DNA from: UQRS01 sp964481575
GTDB lineage: Bacteria; Bacillota; Clostridia; Oscillospirales; Acutalibacteraceae
NCBI GenBank assembly: GCA_964481575.1
Contig: CAYZTR010000002.1
Coordinates: 1 to 64,000, forward strand
Direction of reading: 5' to 3'
Length of the DNA: 64,000 bases
Positions 43,182-52,250 of the stretch are shown here, in pieces. Numbering within the stretch: the stretch's first letter is position 1; every line of letters starts with the position of its first letter. Made by a program: the position numbers and the translations under genes. A model generated the notes under the pieces. That model did not search any database and had not been told where the DNA came from. It worked only from the letters and a program-made list of their open reading frames with translations.

Positions 43182-44276
43182 TTATACCTCCTTTTGAAGT
43201 GGAAAAATTCCCAGCCCTTCAAAATAATTTCGATTCCATACTACGCTGGGATGGGCAGGGTGAATTTCCCCTGCCAATTCATTATATTCCGCAGCTTTGA
43301 TTTGCTCTCCTAATTTGTCGAAACAAACACAAAGCTGGAGGTAAGGCAAGAATCCATAGCAATCGGTCTGCACAAAAGCGCCGCTTTCAGAAGGTGGCTT
43401 CAAATGCAGAGCTGTTTCATACCAAAACACGGCGGTACGCCAATCTTCTTTCGCACAAAAACAGTTTCCCAAAGCACAGGCCAATTCTCCCCTGGGCGGC
43501 GCCCATTCCAAGGCGCGCAGCAAAGCCCGTATCCCCTGCTCCGGCTTGCCCAAGGCCTCCCAGCAGGCGGCCAGATCCAGGCAAGCACCCAGCCGATTTT
43601 CCACCCAGCCGTTGGGATCCGCCAAAAAAGTCTCCAATCCGGCGATAGCTTCCCGATACCTGGCATGGAACAGCAATTCCCTGGCGTAGTAATATTTTTG
43701 CCGGGCATCCAAAGGGACGCCTTCTGCCCGCAGCTTTTCAAAAATTCGCAGATTGCGATCCGGATCACCGGGGCTGATTTTTTCATGCCGCACCGGAATA
43801 TCCCGATAGATCACATTTCCCCGAGGCGGGATCACCTCATGGATGGCTCCTATCCAAACCGGATCGGCAGCCCGCCGGAGAATCCGTTCTCGATAATAGG
43901 AGAAGGTAGCCTTTCCTGTTTCATCAAAAGCTGTCTGATAGGGCAGCATTACCACATCCACCGTGGAATCCAGGGTTTCCTTCAGATGACACAGGGACGC
44001 TGCATCTTCCGGCGTTACCACATCATCCGCATCCAGCCACATCAGAAAATCCCCAGTACCTTTGGAAAAAGAGAAATTCCGGGCAGCAGCAAAGTCATCT
44101 ATCCAGGGAAACTCATAAAGATGCGGCGTAAACGATGCAGCGATCTCTTTGGTACGGTCGATAGATCCGGTATCCACTACTACCAATTCATCGGCAAAGG
44201 CAGCTGCACAGGATAAACAGCGACCGATCACCGCCTCCTCGTCTCGGACGATCATGCAAACGCTCAAGGTTGCCAC
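43182..44276 (-). CDS. GT2 glycosyltransferase with TPR-like C-terminus, partner of the collagen-like protein
   Basis: 364 aa. The N-terminal GT2 domain is of the SunS/WaaE-like type: LSVCMIVRDEEAVIGRCL, VVVDTGSIDRTKEIAA, FLMWLDADDVV. Residues about 190-364 are helical repeats resembling TPRs (ARELLFHARYREAIAGLETFL, ALGNCFCAKEDWRTAVFWYETAL). GTG 44276, 9 nt after GGGAG, is the best-supported start. The collagen-like gene begins 4 bp after its stop, and the two appear to be one operon. Clostridioides difficile has a comparable pair, the glycosyltransferase SgtA next to BclA3. Glycosylation of the Thr-rich collagen region is therefore the likely job. Confidence 0.85.
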   Translation of the reverse strand: MATLSVCMIVRDEEAVIGRCLSCAAAFADELVVVDTGSIDRTKEIAASFTPHLYEFPWIDDFAAARNFSFSKGTGDFLMWLDADDVVTPEDAASLCHLKETLDSTVDVVMLPYQTAFDETGKATFSYYRERILRRAADPVWIGAIHEVIPPRGNVIYRDIPVRHEKISPGDPDRNLRIFEKLRAEGVPLDARQKYYYARELLFHARYREAIAGLETFLADPNGWVENRLGACLDLAACWEALGKPEQGIRALLRALEWAPPRGELACALGNCFCAKEDWRTAVFWYETALHLKPPSESGAFVQTDCYGFLPYLQLCVCFDKLGEQIKAAEYNELAGEIHPAHPSVVWNRNYFEGLGIFPLQKEV

Positions 44277-44343
44277 GGTACTCACACTCCCTCGCACCAT
44301 TCTATGCAGCAGCAATCCTTCCTGTGCGATCCAAAAAAGCGCG

Positions 44344-44383
44344 AAAAAAAGCTGTCTCCTCCCATTTGGAAAGAGACAGCTTT
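44344..44383 (-). terminator. Terminator after pheT
   Basis: GCTGTCTC pairs with GAGACAGC around a 14-nt loop. On the minus strand a seven-T run follows. It separates pheST from the glycosyltransferase gene. Confidence 0.85.
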
Positions 44384-44402
44384 GAGCTAAGTATTATTTA
44401 CT

Positions 44403-46814
44403 TTAACGCAATTCAGCGCCCAATTCATTTTTCAGCTTTTTGAGAATTTTCCGGACGAAACCGTCCACCTGCTCGCCGGAAAGCTCCTTTTCCCGATTGG
44501 AGAAGGTGACAGAGAAGGCCATGGATTTCAGCCCAGCCCCCAGCTTTTCGCCCCGGAACACATCAAACAGCTCCACATTGGAAGCAGAATGACAGGTATC
44601 GTAAATCAGCCCCTCAATCTCGCCGCAGGTAATCTCCTCCTGCACCACAAAGGCCAGATCCCGCTTCACAGTGGGATACGCCGGCAGCGGCTGATATTTG
44701 AAGTTCTTTTCCACATGGGACATCAACGCGGGATAGTCAATCTCAGCCAAGAAGATCTTTTGGTTCTTCCGTTCGCCCTTGGCAATATCCAACTCGCTCA
44801 CAATTTCATTGGACAGCTTACCGAAAAAGCCTACTTCTTCACCGCCGCAAAGAATGGCGGCAGTAATACCGGGATGCAGATAAGGCACCTCTTTACGGAT
44901 ATAGGAGAATTTTAAGTCAAAATGCCGGGCAATGCCTTCTATAGCGCCCTTCATGGTAAAGAAGTCCTCGGTATCCCCAAACATCCCCAGGGAGAGCACC
45001 AGCTTTTCCTCCGGCAGCTCGGTCAAGGGCAGCGATTTGGCATGATAAACATTAGAAATCTCAAAAAGACGACCGGCCGCATTCCCCCGCTTCAGATTCT
45101 CCACAATCACATGGAACATGGAGGGGGCCATGGTTGTCCGCATTACAGACAAGTAGTCAGCCAGAGGATTCACCAACGGGATGGCCTGCCGCTCGGGAGC
45201 GTCTGCCGGAAAATGGAGCTTATCCAAATCCTGCGGGCCATAAAACGCCATGGTGCTGGTCTCATAGAATCCCATACCGGCCAAAGCACGCTTCATTTTC
45301 AAACGCTGCTTTTGGTCATAATTCAAGCCGCCGGAGGTCACTACACAATCGTTCAGGAAAGTGGGGACGATATGATCATACCCATATTCCCGGATGACCT
45401 CTTCAGCCAAATCGGGATAATCTTCGATGTCCTCCCGATAGCGGGGAACGGTCAGGGTCAGGGTATCCCCCTCCAGAGCGGCCTCAAAGGCCAGATCCCG
45501 GAAAATGGAAACCATAGTTTCACCGGGCACTTGAATTCCCAATACATCGTTAATTTTCTGCACGCTGGCAGTCATAATTCGGGGGCTGCGATCCACACTG
45601 GGATCGGCGCAATCGGCATGAGTAGCCCCAACCTTACCGCAGCCTAACTCCTCCACCAGGTGAAGGGCACGCTCCAATGCAAGCTCGGTGGTATACTCCG
45701 AAATTCCCTTCTCATAATGGCTGGAAGCATCGGTCACCTGTCCCAAAGAACGGGCAGTTTTCCGAATGGAATCCCGGGCAAATTTAGCTGACTCAAACAA
45801 AATTTCCGTAGAATCGGCCTCCACCTCGGAATTCAGACCGCCCATCACACCGGCCAGGGCCACAGGGCCTGCGGCATCGGTAATCAGCAGATTATTGGAG
45901 TTCAGGGTAAATTCCTTTTCATCCAGGGTAATAATCTTCTCCCCTTCGGCAGCGCGGCGGACAATGATCTCGTGGTTATCAATGGTACGGAAATCAAAGG
46001 CGTGCATGGGCTGGCCCATCTCAGTCATCACATAGTTGGTAATATCCACCAAATTATTGATGCCCCGAATGCCGGACAGAGCCAGCTTCCGCCGCATCCA
46101 CTGGGGAGATTTGGCAATTTTTACGTCATGGACATAATGGGCCAAATACCGGGGGCAAAGATCGTACGCCGCCACAGACACCTTCAAATCAGTGGTAACT
46201 TCATCGGGTGTATAATCCAAAGCCGGCATCTTCAAAGGCTGATGGAGAATAGCGGCCACCTCCCGGGCCATACCCAAAACAGACTGGCAGTCAGGGCGGT
46301 TGGCGGTGATGGAAATGTCAAAAATATAATCATCCAACCCCACCACCTGAGCGATGGGTGTTCCAGGGACGGTATCCTCCGAAAGGATCAAAATTCCGTG
46401 AACCTCAGCGCCGTCATACCAATCGTCATTGATTCCCAGCTCCTCGCCGGAGCAAAGCATACCATTGGACATGACGCCGTGCATTTTCCGAGCCTTGATC
46501 TTAAAGCCACCCGGCAAAGTGGAATTGTCCAGGGCAACCGGCACATGGGCTCCGGCAAAAATGTTGGACGCGCCGGTGGTGATCTCGATGTCCTTACCGT
46601 ATGCACCGCAATCCAGCTTGCACAGGTTCAGATGGTCGGTTCCCTCCTGCTTGCAGCATTCGGTGATGATACCAACCACAACCCGATCAATGTCCTTATC
46701 CAGCTGAATTAGTTCTTCCACTTCAAAGCCACAGGAGAACAGCTTTTCCTGCAACTCTTCCGGCGTACAGTCGATATCGACAAATTCCTTCAGCCAACTG
46801 AATGGTACTTTCAT
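44403..46814 (-). CDS. pheT: Phenylalanine-tRNA ligase beta subunit
   Basis: 803 aa, the full length for bacterial PheT. Domains in order: N-terminal MKVPFSWLKEFVD, EMAP/OB-type tRNA-binding domain (about 40-150, KLDCGAYGKDIEITTGASNI), B3/4 editing domain, B5 domains, the catalytic-like core and a C-terminal anticodon-binding ferredoxin fold (YPTVKRDLAFVV, EVELFDVFRGEKLGAG-like). ATG 46814 follows GGGGGAGG. It lies 15 bp after pheS and ends at a terminator. Confidence 0.97.
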   Translation of the reverse strand: MKVPFSWLKEFVDIDCTPEELQEKLFSCGFEVEELIQLDKDIDRVVVGIITECCKQEGTDHLNLCKLDCGAYGKDIEITTGASNIFAGAHVPVALDNSTLPGGFKIKARKMHGVMSNGMLCSGEELGINDDWYDGAEVHGILILSEDTVPGTPIAQVVGLDDYIFDISITANRPDCQSVLGMAREVAAILHQPLKMPALDYTPDEVTTDLKVSVAAYDLCPRYLAHYVHDVKIAKSPQWMRRKLALSGIRGINNLVDITNYVMTEMGQPMHAFDFRTIDNHEIIVRRAAEGEKIITLDEKEFTLNSNNLLITDAAGPVALAGVMGGLNSEVEADSTEILFESAKFARDSIRKTARSLGQVTDASSHYEKGISEYTTELALERALHLVEELGCGKVGATHADCADPSVDRSPRIMTASVQKINDVLGIQVPGETMVSIFRDLAFEAALEGDTLTLTVPRYREDIEDYPDLAEEVIREYGYDHIVPTFLNDCVVTSGGLNYDQKQRLKMKRALAGMGFYETSTMAFYGPQDLDKLHFPADAPERQAIPLVNPLADYLSVMRTTMAPSMFHVIVENLKRGNAAGRLFEISNVYHAKSLPLTELPEEKLVLSLGMFGDTEDFFTMKGAIEGIARHFDLKFSYIRKEVPYLHPGITAAILCGGEEVGFFGKLSNEIVSELDIAKGERKNQKIFLAEIDYPALMSHVEKNFKYQPLPAYPTVKRDLAFVVQEEITCGEIEGLIYDTCHSASNVELFDVFRGEKLGAGLKSMAFSVTFSNREKELSGEQVDGFVRKILKKLKNELGAELR

Positions 46815-46829
46815 ACTCTGTCCTCCCCC

Positions 46830-47858
46830 TTATCCCTTGAATTCATCCAGGAAACGGATGTCATTTTCAAACAGCAGACCCATATTATTGATGCCATACT
46901 TCAACATGGCAATCCGCTCAATGCCGATACCAAAGGCCAGACCGGAATACTCGTCCGGGTCGATGCCGCAATTGGCCAGCACCTTCCGATTAACTACGCC
47001 GCCGCCAAGCACCTCGATCCATCCGGTTCCTTTACACAAGCCGCAGCCTTTTCCGCCGCACTCAAAGCAGGAGATATCCACTTCCACGCTGGGCTCGGTA
47101 AAGGGGAAGTAAGAGGGACGAAGCCGGGTCTTGGCCACTTCGGAGAACATTTCCTTGGCCAACTTATCCAGCAACCCCTGCAAATCGCTGAGGGTCACAT
47201 GCTTATCCACCACAAGCCCCTCCATCTGATGGAACATGGGGCTATGGGTAGCATCCGAATCCGAGCGGAACACCCGGCCAGGAACCAGCACTTTAATAGG
47301 TGGCTGCTGGCAATCCATAATTCGAACCTGCCCGGGAGAAGTATGGGTCCGGAGCAAAAACTCCTGATTTTCTGAAACATAGAAGGTGTCCTGCATATCC
47401 CGGGCGGGATGATCCTTCAAGACGTTCAAGCGGGTAAAATTATGATCGTCATCCTCAATTTCCGGGCCTTCGTAAATGAAAAAGCCCATACCAGCAAAGA
47501 TATCCACCAGTTGATTTTTCACCAGGGTAATCGGGTGCAAACCGCCGACGCCCGGCACCTTGGCCGGCAGGGTGATATCCACACTCTCCGCCTTATTCTT
47601 CCGCTCCAGCTCCACTTGCTCCAGCTTTTGCTCCAGGGTTTTATAATTCTCCTCAGCGGTCGATTTGAACCGATTAATCAGCTGCCCCATGGAAGGACGT
47701 TCCTCCTTGGGGACATTCTTCATTTCCTTCATCAATCCCTGGATTTCGCCGTTCTTCCCTAAAAACTGTTGCCAAAAGAGGGACAATTGTTCTTTATCGG
47801 CAACTTTTCCCAGTTCTTCTTTCAGCCGGGCTTCCAGAGCTTTGATCTTCTCTTCCAT
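46830..47858 (-). CDS. pheS: Phenylalanine-tRNA ligase alpha subunit
   Basis: 342 aa. N-terminal coiled-coil (EEKIKALEARLKEELGK), then the class II core: motif 1 region HPITLVKNQLVDIFAGMGF, motif 2 LLRTHTSPGQVR and FHQMEGLVVDKHVT, motif 3 GLAFGIGIERIAMLKYGI. A four-Cys stretch (CFECGGKGCGLCKGTGW) is a common variation in PheS. ATG 47858 follows GAGGGAG; 52 in-frame codons upstream are non-coding. No T-box is visible upstream. Confidence 0.97.
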   Translation of the reverse strand: MEEKIKALEARLKEELGKVADKEQLSLFWQQFLGKNGEIQGLMKEMKNVPKEERPSMGQLINRFKSTAEENYKTLEQKLEQVELERKNKAESVDITLPAKVPGVGGLHPITLVKNQLVDIFAGMGFFIYEGPEIEDDDHNFTRLNVLKDHPARDMQDTFYVSENQEFLLRTHTSPGQVRIMDCQQPPIKVLVPGRVFRSDSDATHSPMFHQMEGLVVDKHVTLSDLQGLLDKLAKEMFSEVAKTRLRPSYFPFTEPSVEVDISCFECGGKGCGLCKGTGWIEVLGGGVVNRKVLANCGIDPDEYSGLAFGIGIERIAMLKYGINNMGLLFENDIRFLDEFKG

Positions 47859-47923
47859 TGTTTTCTCACTCCCTCGGCGAACCACTGAAAAAGCAATACG
47901 CCGCATCTCTTTATACCGTATTA

Positions 47924-47951
47924 GTTTACCACAAGATACCTGTCTTGTCAA
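47924..47951 (-). promoter_or_regulatory. Probable promoter of pheST
   Basis: Minus strand TTGACA (47946-47951), 16-bp spacer, TAAACT (47924-47929), about 60 bp before pheS. Confidence 0.5.
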
Positions 47952-47963
47952 ACCATTCCTGGC

Positions 47964-48012
47964 AAAAAAGCGGCCCCTTGCCGCCGGAATCTGCCGGATG
48001 CAAGGGGCTGCC
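47964..48012 (-). terminator. Terminator after peptide gene A
   Basis: On the minus strand GGCAGCCCCTTGC pairs imperfectly with GGCAAGGGGCCGC and is followed by TTTTTT. A clearly related hairpin follows peptide gene B (51476-51526). Confidence 0.8.
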
Positions 48013-48057
48013 AAAATTCATGCATTTTCTGAGGAGGAACGGCACACAGGACAGTGC

Positions 48058-48198
48058 TTATGCAAAGGAATTCTGTTCATCATCCTCCTCATACGCTGCG
48101 CCATTCCCATCTACCGGGTTAATCTTTCCGCTGGTTGCCAGCACATCCTGGCATAAAAAGGCAGATAACAGCAATTTTGGGGATACATAATCCTTCAT
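48058..48198 (-). CDS. Small acidic peptide A (46 aa), downstream of the LamG protein
   Basis: A 46-aa product: MKDYVSPKLLLSAF, then LCQDVLATSGKINPVD and an acidic tail ending YEEDDEQNSFA. ATG 48198 is 8 nt after AAGGAGAG and 24 bp after the LamG-protein stop, so it is probably cotranscribed with it; a terminator follows. It is nearly identical to peptide B (51576-51716) and shares the N-terminal pattern MK..Y..P.[IL]L...F...DV with peptide C. No signal peptide, no membrane helix, one Cys. I know no function. Such short MK-x-Y-x-x-P proteins are seen in other Clostridia, but I cannot name a characterised family. Confidence 0.72.
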   Translation of the reverse strand: MKDYVSPKLLLSAFLCQDVLATSGKINPVDGNGAAYEEDDEQNSFA

Positions 48199-48222
48199 CC
48201 TGGGTTCTCTCCTTTTCAGGCT

Positions 48223-51200
48223 TTATTGTGCCTGCAGCGACGCAGCAGAAGACAGCACGGTAAAGGTGGCGCCGCCTTCCTCTGCATAGGTCACATAGAA
48301 CATGGCATACCGCTGCCGGCCAGCTGCAACATTGGTACGACGATAGGAATAATGGTTAAAGGCCGTTGTGCCGAAGGAGGTTTTATACGCCTGCCCAGCT
48401 ACCTGATTGTCCAGCTTCTCCGATTCTGCCAGCAGCCTTCCATAGCGCTCCATGGCTTCTTCTGTTGCCGTCACAATCACGCCATGATCCACCACGGTGT
48501 ATTTTTCATTAAAGGTCCGGAAGGCATCATCAAATTGGTTGGTCAGGTTGACATTCCAAGTCAAATCGAACATGTCACCAGAGGCAACCGCATTGCCCGA
48601 AACAATGGAAACCGTCAGCACTTCCTCAGACAGGGCCGCGTTGGCCATAGCAGTGACCTGATCGGCCGTCATCGCATAATTATAAATCGACCACTGTGAG
48701 ACGGCGCCCCGCAGGGTAGCATCGTTAAAGAGCGACGTAAGACCCAATGAATACTGCATATTGGTGCCGGCATTGGCAACGGCGGTATAAATGCTGCCAA
48801 CACCATCGGATTCGGCCACTTGCGTGTCGTTCATATAGAGAACAGTATGCCCCTGCGCGTCCTGGGTCAGGGTGTACACCGCCCATTCATTCAGCTTTTG
48901 ACTGTCCAGAGGGGCGGCCAAAGACGTCTCGGCTCCATTGATTTTGACCGCTGCACGGAAGCCGACCCCGTCTCCTTGCGGCACCATGACCAAGAAATTG
49001 CTGCCATTACCGACTGAGAACAAGGTAGTAAAGTTGGCCATCTCCTGCAAATTGGCAACAAAGGAAATCGTCAATCCGTCAGCGGCATAGGCCAGCGGAT
49101 TATAGTCTGCAGCGGGGAACTGCACATAGGCATTATCATTGCGGGTTTCCCCGGGTGCAAAAGAAACAGCAGCATCACCGGTTTTGGTGCCGGCAGCGGC
49201 AGAAACGGCAGAGCCGGCCGTAGCAGTAATACGGTTCTGGGTATCATTCCAGGATGTGAAATCCATATCCAGCAGTTTGCCATCATTTGCATTGGCAACG
49301 GCGTTATAGTATTTGCCCATTGCACCGGCCAGAACATTCCGATTGGAAACCCGGGTTTGATCCAAAGCACTCAGCGTATCAAAGGCAGCCTGCGCCGCCT
49401 GAATCCGCTGGAGCGCTTCGGCAGAACTGTCAATCGTGCCAATGGCAGCAATCTTTTGCTCTACCTCTGCAATGGCTGCCTCATCAAACTGTGGCGCGCC
49501 GTGGATCGCCGTATAGACATCTTCCATGGTAAAGTTCTTACTGTAATAATTCCAATCGGAAATATACCCATGAAAAGGCGGGTTGGGATCGGCTGCCGAA
49601 GCACCCAGCTGCATGATTTCCGTATAGGCGGATGCGACAGAGAAAGACAGCACACTAGTGGATGTCCCTGCCAGTGTATCGTTAAGATAAATCTCCGTGG
49701 TGGTAACGTCACCATCTGTTTTCTGCGTCACCGTTATCATCGTCCAGGCATGGGTCTGCAGCGGAACCTGAGAATCCGTATCCAAAACAGGACCATCCAA
49801 ACCATAAGCGTATACATTGAGCCGCAGGTAACCGCCCGACATTACCATGAGCTTAATTCCGTTGGTGTTCCAAACGTTATTCCCATCCGGCATCACATTC
49901 CAACCGCTGATCTGATTGAACAGAACGGTATAATCCGAAAAAGAATCAACATCCGGATTCACCCACATGGTAATGGTGTGATTGCCGCCGGTGCTTTTGA
50001 AAACATTATAATTGCCGGAATTGTAGTAATAATCTCTCCAATGCCAATCGTGGCTGGAACCGTCCCAATAAGCCAGGCTCGCCTCATTCCCATCCCGGTC
50101 AACGGCAGTCTGATAAGACACTTTCGAGGCGGAGCTGTTGGGCGTTAAAGCCACACGGTGGTACAGATCCGCTGCATTACCGTCTGCCAGGTGAATGCTC
50201 AGCTTGTTTCCGGTTTCCGCTTCGTATACTGCAATAACAGCAGCCTGATAGTTGGCTTCCGCCTGCGTCAGAACACTGTAGCTGGTGATAAAACCCTGAT
50301 CGTGCTCGGACAGGTTCGCATAAGCAGCACGGGCCGCCTCAATCCTATCCTTGCAAGCCTCGCTGGCGTCCACCGTGCCGATGGCATTAATCAGGGAAGT
50401 TACATAATCCACAGCAGCCTGGTCTTCCGGCGTGGAAGAAACACCGGTATACAGGTCGTTTACCTCCACATCGGTCAACTGCCGCTTATAAATGGCAATT
50501 TCATCAAATGCTCCGTTGAAGGTAGCGTCGCCGTAAAGATCGGTAATACCGAAATTATAGGTACCGGCACCATTATTGTCCATACAAATGTCATAGACCT
50601 TATTGCCAACAACGCCTTCACCGACTTTCTGCCCGTTGATATACAGTTTTGCAAGGCCGGTAGCGCTGTCCTGCGACACAGTTAATTGCACCCACTGATC
50701 CAAATACTGGGTATCACAAGCAGCAACATCAGTTGCTTTCAGCTCCTGTTCTCCATTTTTATTAATGCATAAACGGAAACGCTGCGGTGCACTGCCCGAC
50801 CTGGGAACAATCACAACACAGTGATCCCCCACGCCATAGGAGAACAATGTGGTCCAATCGCCCATCTCCCGCATATATACCCAGGTATTAATGGTGAGGC
50901 CAGCACTGCACTGGGCAAAAGGATCAGCATCCGAAGCGTTCCAGCGAATACCGGCATTATTCCGGTTTCCGGATACGGTATTCACCTGAATGGCAGACCC
51001 GCCGTTACGACCCTCTACCAGGGTGGAATCCGGCAAAATGTTCAGCGCCTGCTTGCTGACCTCATCAATGGAAGATTCCTTGCCACCGGAGAAATCCGAA
51101 TAAAATACCAGATCCTCCGCTGTAACCGTTCCGATGGTACCCTTGGATACCTCCGCCGAAGCAGAGGGGAAAGCCAGCAAACAGGTTGCCAGCAGTGCCA

Positions 51201-51240
51201 AGGATAGCACCGTTGCAAGAAAACGTTTCGCTAGTGTCAT
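48223..51240 (-). CDS. Large secreted protein with three LamG/concanavalin-like domains
   Basis: 1005 aa. Signal peptide residues 1-29 (FLATVLSLALLATCLLAFPSASA). Three LamG-like domains lie at about 40-262 (LVFYSDFSG, INTWVYMREMGDWTTLF, KLYINGQKVGEG), 350-595 (MWVNPDVDSFSDYTVLF) and 665-870 (FVANLQEMANFTTLFSVG). They are separated by short three-helix spacers (NAIGTVDASEACKDRIEAARAAYANL; AAIGTIDSSAEALQRIQAAQAAF). A unique C-terminal beta-rich domain ends SLQAQ. No sortase, SLH or dockerin anchor is seen. Probably binds glycans or host glycoproteins outside the cell. ATG 51240 follows GGAGG. Its last 57 residues are repeated in the remnant at 51741-51968. Confidence 0.88.
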   Translation of the reverse strand: MTLAKRFLATVLSLALLATCLLAFPSASAEVSKGTIGTVTAEDLVFYSDFSGGKESSIDEVSKQALNILPDSTLVEGRNGGSAIQVNTVSGNRNNAGIRWNASDADPFAQCSAGLTINTWVYMREMGDWTTLFSYGVGDHCVVIVPRSGSAPQRFRLCINKNGEQELKATDVAACDTQYLDQWVQLTVSQDSATGLAKLYINGQKVGEGVVGNKVYDICMDNNGAGTYNFGITDLYGDATFNGAFDEIAIYKRQLTDVEVNDLYTGVSSTPEDQAAVDYVTSLINAIGTVDASEACKDRIEAARAAYANLSEHDQGFITSYSVLTQAEANYQAAVIAVYEAETGNKLSIHLADGNAADLYHRVALTPNSSASKVSYQTAVDRDGNEASLAYWDGSSHDWHWRDYYYNSGNYNVFKSTGGNHTITMWVNPDVDSFSDYTVLFNQISGWNVMPDGNNVWNTNGIKLMVMSGGYLRLNVYAYGLDGPVLDTDSQVPLQTHAWTMITVTQKTDGDVTTTEIYLNDTLAGTSTSVLSFSVASAYTEIMQLGASAADPNPPFHGYISDWNYYSKNFTMEDVYTAIHGAPQFDEAAIAEVEQKIAAIGTIDSSAEALQRIQAAQAAFDTLSALDQTRVSNRNVLAGAMGKYYNAVANANDGKLLDMDFTSWNDTQNRITATAGSAVSAAAGTKTGDAAVSFAPGETRNDNAYVQFPAADYNPLAYAADGLTISFVANLQEMANFTTLFSVGNGSNFLVMVPQGDGVGFRAAVKINGAETSLAAPLDSQKLNEWAVYTLTQDAQGHTVLYMNDTQVAESDGVGSIYTAVANAGTNMQYSLGLTSLFNDATLRGAVSQWSIYNYAMTADQVTAMANAALSEEVLTVSIVSGNAVASGDMFDLTWNVNLTNQFDDAFRTFNEKYTVVDHGVIVTATEEAMERYGRLLAESEKLDNQVAGQAYKTSFGTTAFNHYSYRRTNVAAGRQRYAMFYVTYAEEGGATFTVLSSAASLQAQ

Positions 51241-51314
51241 AGTAAAACCTCCAATTCCAGAGCGATCTATGTTTTATCCAGAAGATAATAACTTCACGCT
51301 TCTGTTTTTATTTA

Positions 51315-51343
51315 ATTATACGATTTGCAACCGTGATTTTCAA
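51315..51343 (-). promoter_or_regulatory. Promoter of the LamG protein gene
   Basis: Minus strand TTGAAA (51338-51343), 17-bp spacer, TATAAT (51315-51320), about 75 bp before the ATG. Apart from this and the terminator at 51476-51526, the 335 bp between the LamG gene and peptide gene B show nothing else. Confidence 0.7.
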
Positions 51344-51475
51344 GAGTTTTATTCCCTGATTTATCACAATCTTTGTGAGGATTATCACAGTATAAGGCAC
51401 CCAGGAAGGGAATTCCTCCAAAAGACTACATCGTTTTATCACAAAAACGCCGGCTTTATCAAAATCATTCTTAAC

Positions 51476-51526
51476 AAAAAAAAGCAGCCCCTTACCCGCC
51501 GGAAAATTCCGGAGACAAGGGGTTGC
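51476..51526 (-). terminator. Terminator after peptide gene B
   Basis: The minus strand GCAACCCCTTGTC and its partner GGGTAAGGGGCTGC enclose an inner TCCGG/CCGGA stem, followed by eight Ts. Related in sequence to the hairpin at 47964-48012. Confidence 0.8.
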
Positions 51527-51575
51527 CAAAACACACGCTTTCCCAAAGGGAATGATAGCGCACAGGAAAGTGCTT

Positions 51576-51716
51576 TTATTCAAAGGTGTTCAATTCATCA
51601 TCATCTTCATACTCTGCGCCGTTGTCATCTACAGGATTGATTTTGCCGCTGGTTGCCAGCACATCCTGGCATAAAAAGGCAGATAACAGCAATTCAGGGG
51701 CTTCATAATCTTTCAT
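51576..51716 (-). CDS. Small acidic peptide B (46 aa)
   Basis: 46 aa, about 36 identical to peptide A: MKDYEAPELLLSAF, LCQDVLATSGKINPVD, then DDNGAEYEDDDELNTFE. ATG 51716 is 8 nt after AAGGAGAG. It lies 24 bp after the stop of a decayed copy of the LamG gene, the same spacing as peptide A after the intact gene, and has its own terminator. The differences from A are mostly conservative (D/E, S/T, K/E) and the frame is intact, which suggests it is still selected as protein although its large partner gene is gone. Function unknown. Confidence 0.72.
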   Translation of the reverse strand: MKDYEAPELLLSAFLCQDVLATSGKINPVDDNGAEYEDDDELNTFE

Positions 51717-51740
51717 GATTCTTCTCTCCTTCTATATTAT

Positions 51741-51968
51741 TTACTGTGCCTGCAGCAACACGGCGGAAGAAACCACAGAAAATGTCTCGCCACTTTCATC
51801 TGCAAAGGTCACAAAAACCATGACATACCAATGTTTGCACGCCGCAGCATGAGTACGGCAATAGGAATAATGACAAAAGGCCATAGTGCCAAAAGAGGCC
51901 TTGTACGCGCTCCCATTCATTGCCGGCAGAATAGACCTGAAGCCGCCGTTGGCAGGAGAAAACTGCAC
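51741..51968 (-). pseudogene. Remnant of a second LamG-protein gene (C-terminal end only)
   Basis: The 60 residues before the stop (KASFGTMAFCHYSY, then HWYVMVFVTFADESGETFSV and a final LLQAQ) align without gaps to the C-terminus of the intact LamG protein (KTSFGTTAFNHYSY ... RYAMFYVTYAEEGGATFTV ... SLQAQ). Upstream of that the similarity fades, and the LamG domains are absent. No SD-supported start exists. It is the leftover of a tandem copy of the LamG-peptide unit. Confidence 0.8.
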
Positions 51969-52032
51969 CGATTCACAGCACTCGGCTTCTGAAAAAGCAA
52001 TCGCACAATCTTACATTACTGTAACTGTAATT

Positions 52033-52061
52033 ATTATAACACTGTATTTTGGAATTTGCAA
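52033..52061 (-). promoter_or_regulatory. Promoter in front of the LamG remnant and peptide gene B
   Basis: Minus strand TTGCAA (52056-52061), 17-bp spacer, TATAAT (52033-52038). It would transcribe the remnant and peptide gene B. It may be the original promoter brought close by deletion. Confidence 0.65.
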
Positions 52062-52204
52062 GATCTTTCCTGAAAGATTTATCAGATCTTTGAGAGAATT
52101 TTCGCGGCAAGCGGCCAAACGGTCATTCTTCGTTCCTGGTGAAGCAATAAATACAGCCCTCCCGGCCGCTCCCAAGTCCCAAACGAATCCACAATGCACA
52201 TGAC

Positions 52205-52238
52205 AAAAAAAGCTCCGCCGAAAGGCGAAGCATTTTTT
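52205..52238 (-). terminator. Terminator after peptide gene C
   Basis: GCTTCGCC/GGCGGAGC with a TTTC loop on the minus strand, flanked by AAAAAA and TTTTTTT. Confidence 0.85.
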
Positions 52239-52250
52239 GTTTTAGAGGGT

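Noticed and set aside
42279..43313. Pro/Val- and Gly/Ser-rich frames on the plus strand
   Set aside because: They are reverse readings of the Gly-X-Y codons of the collagen-like gene, without ribosome binding sites.
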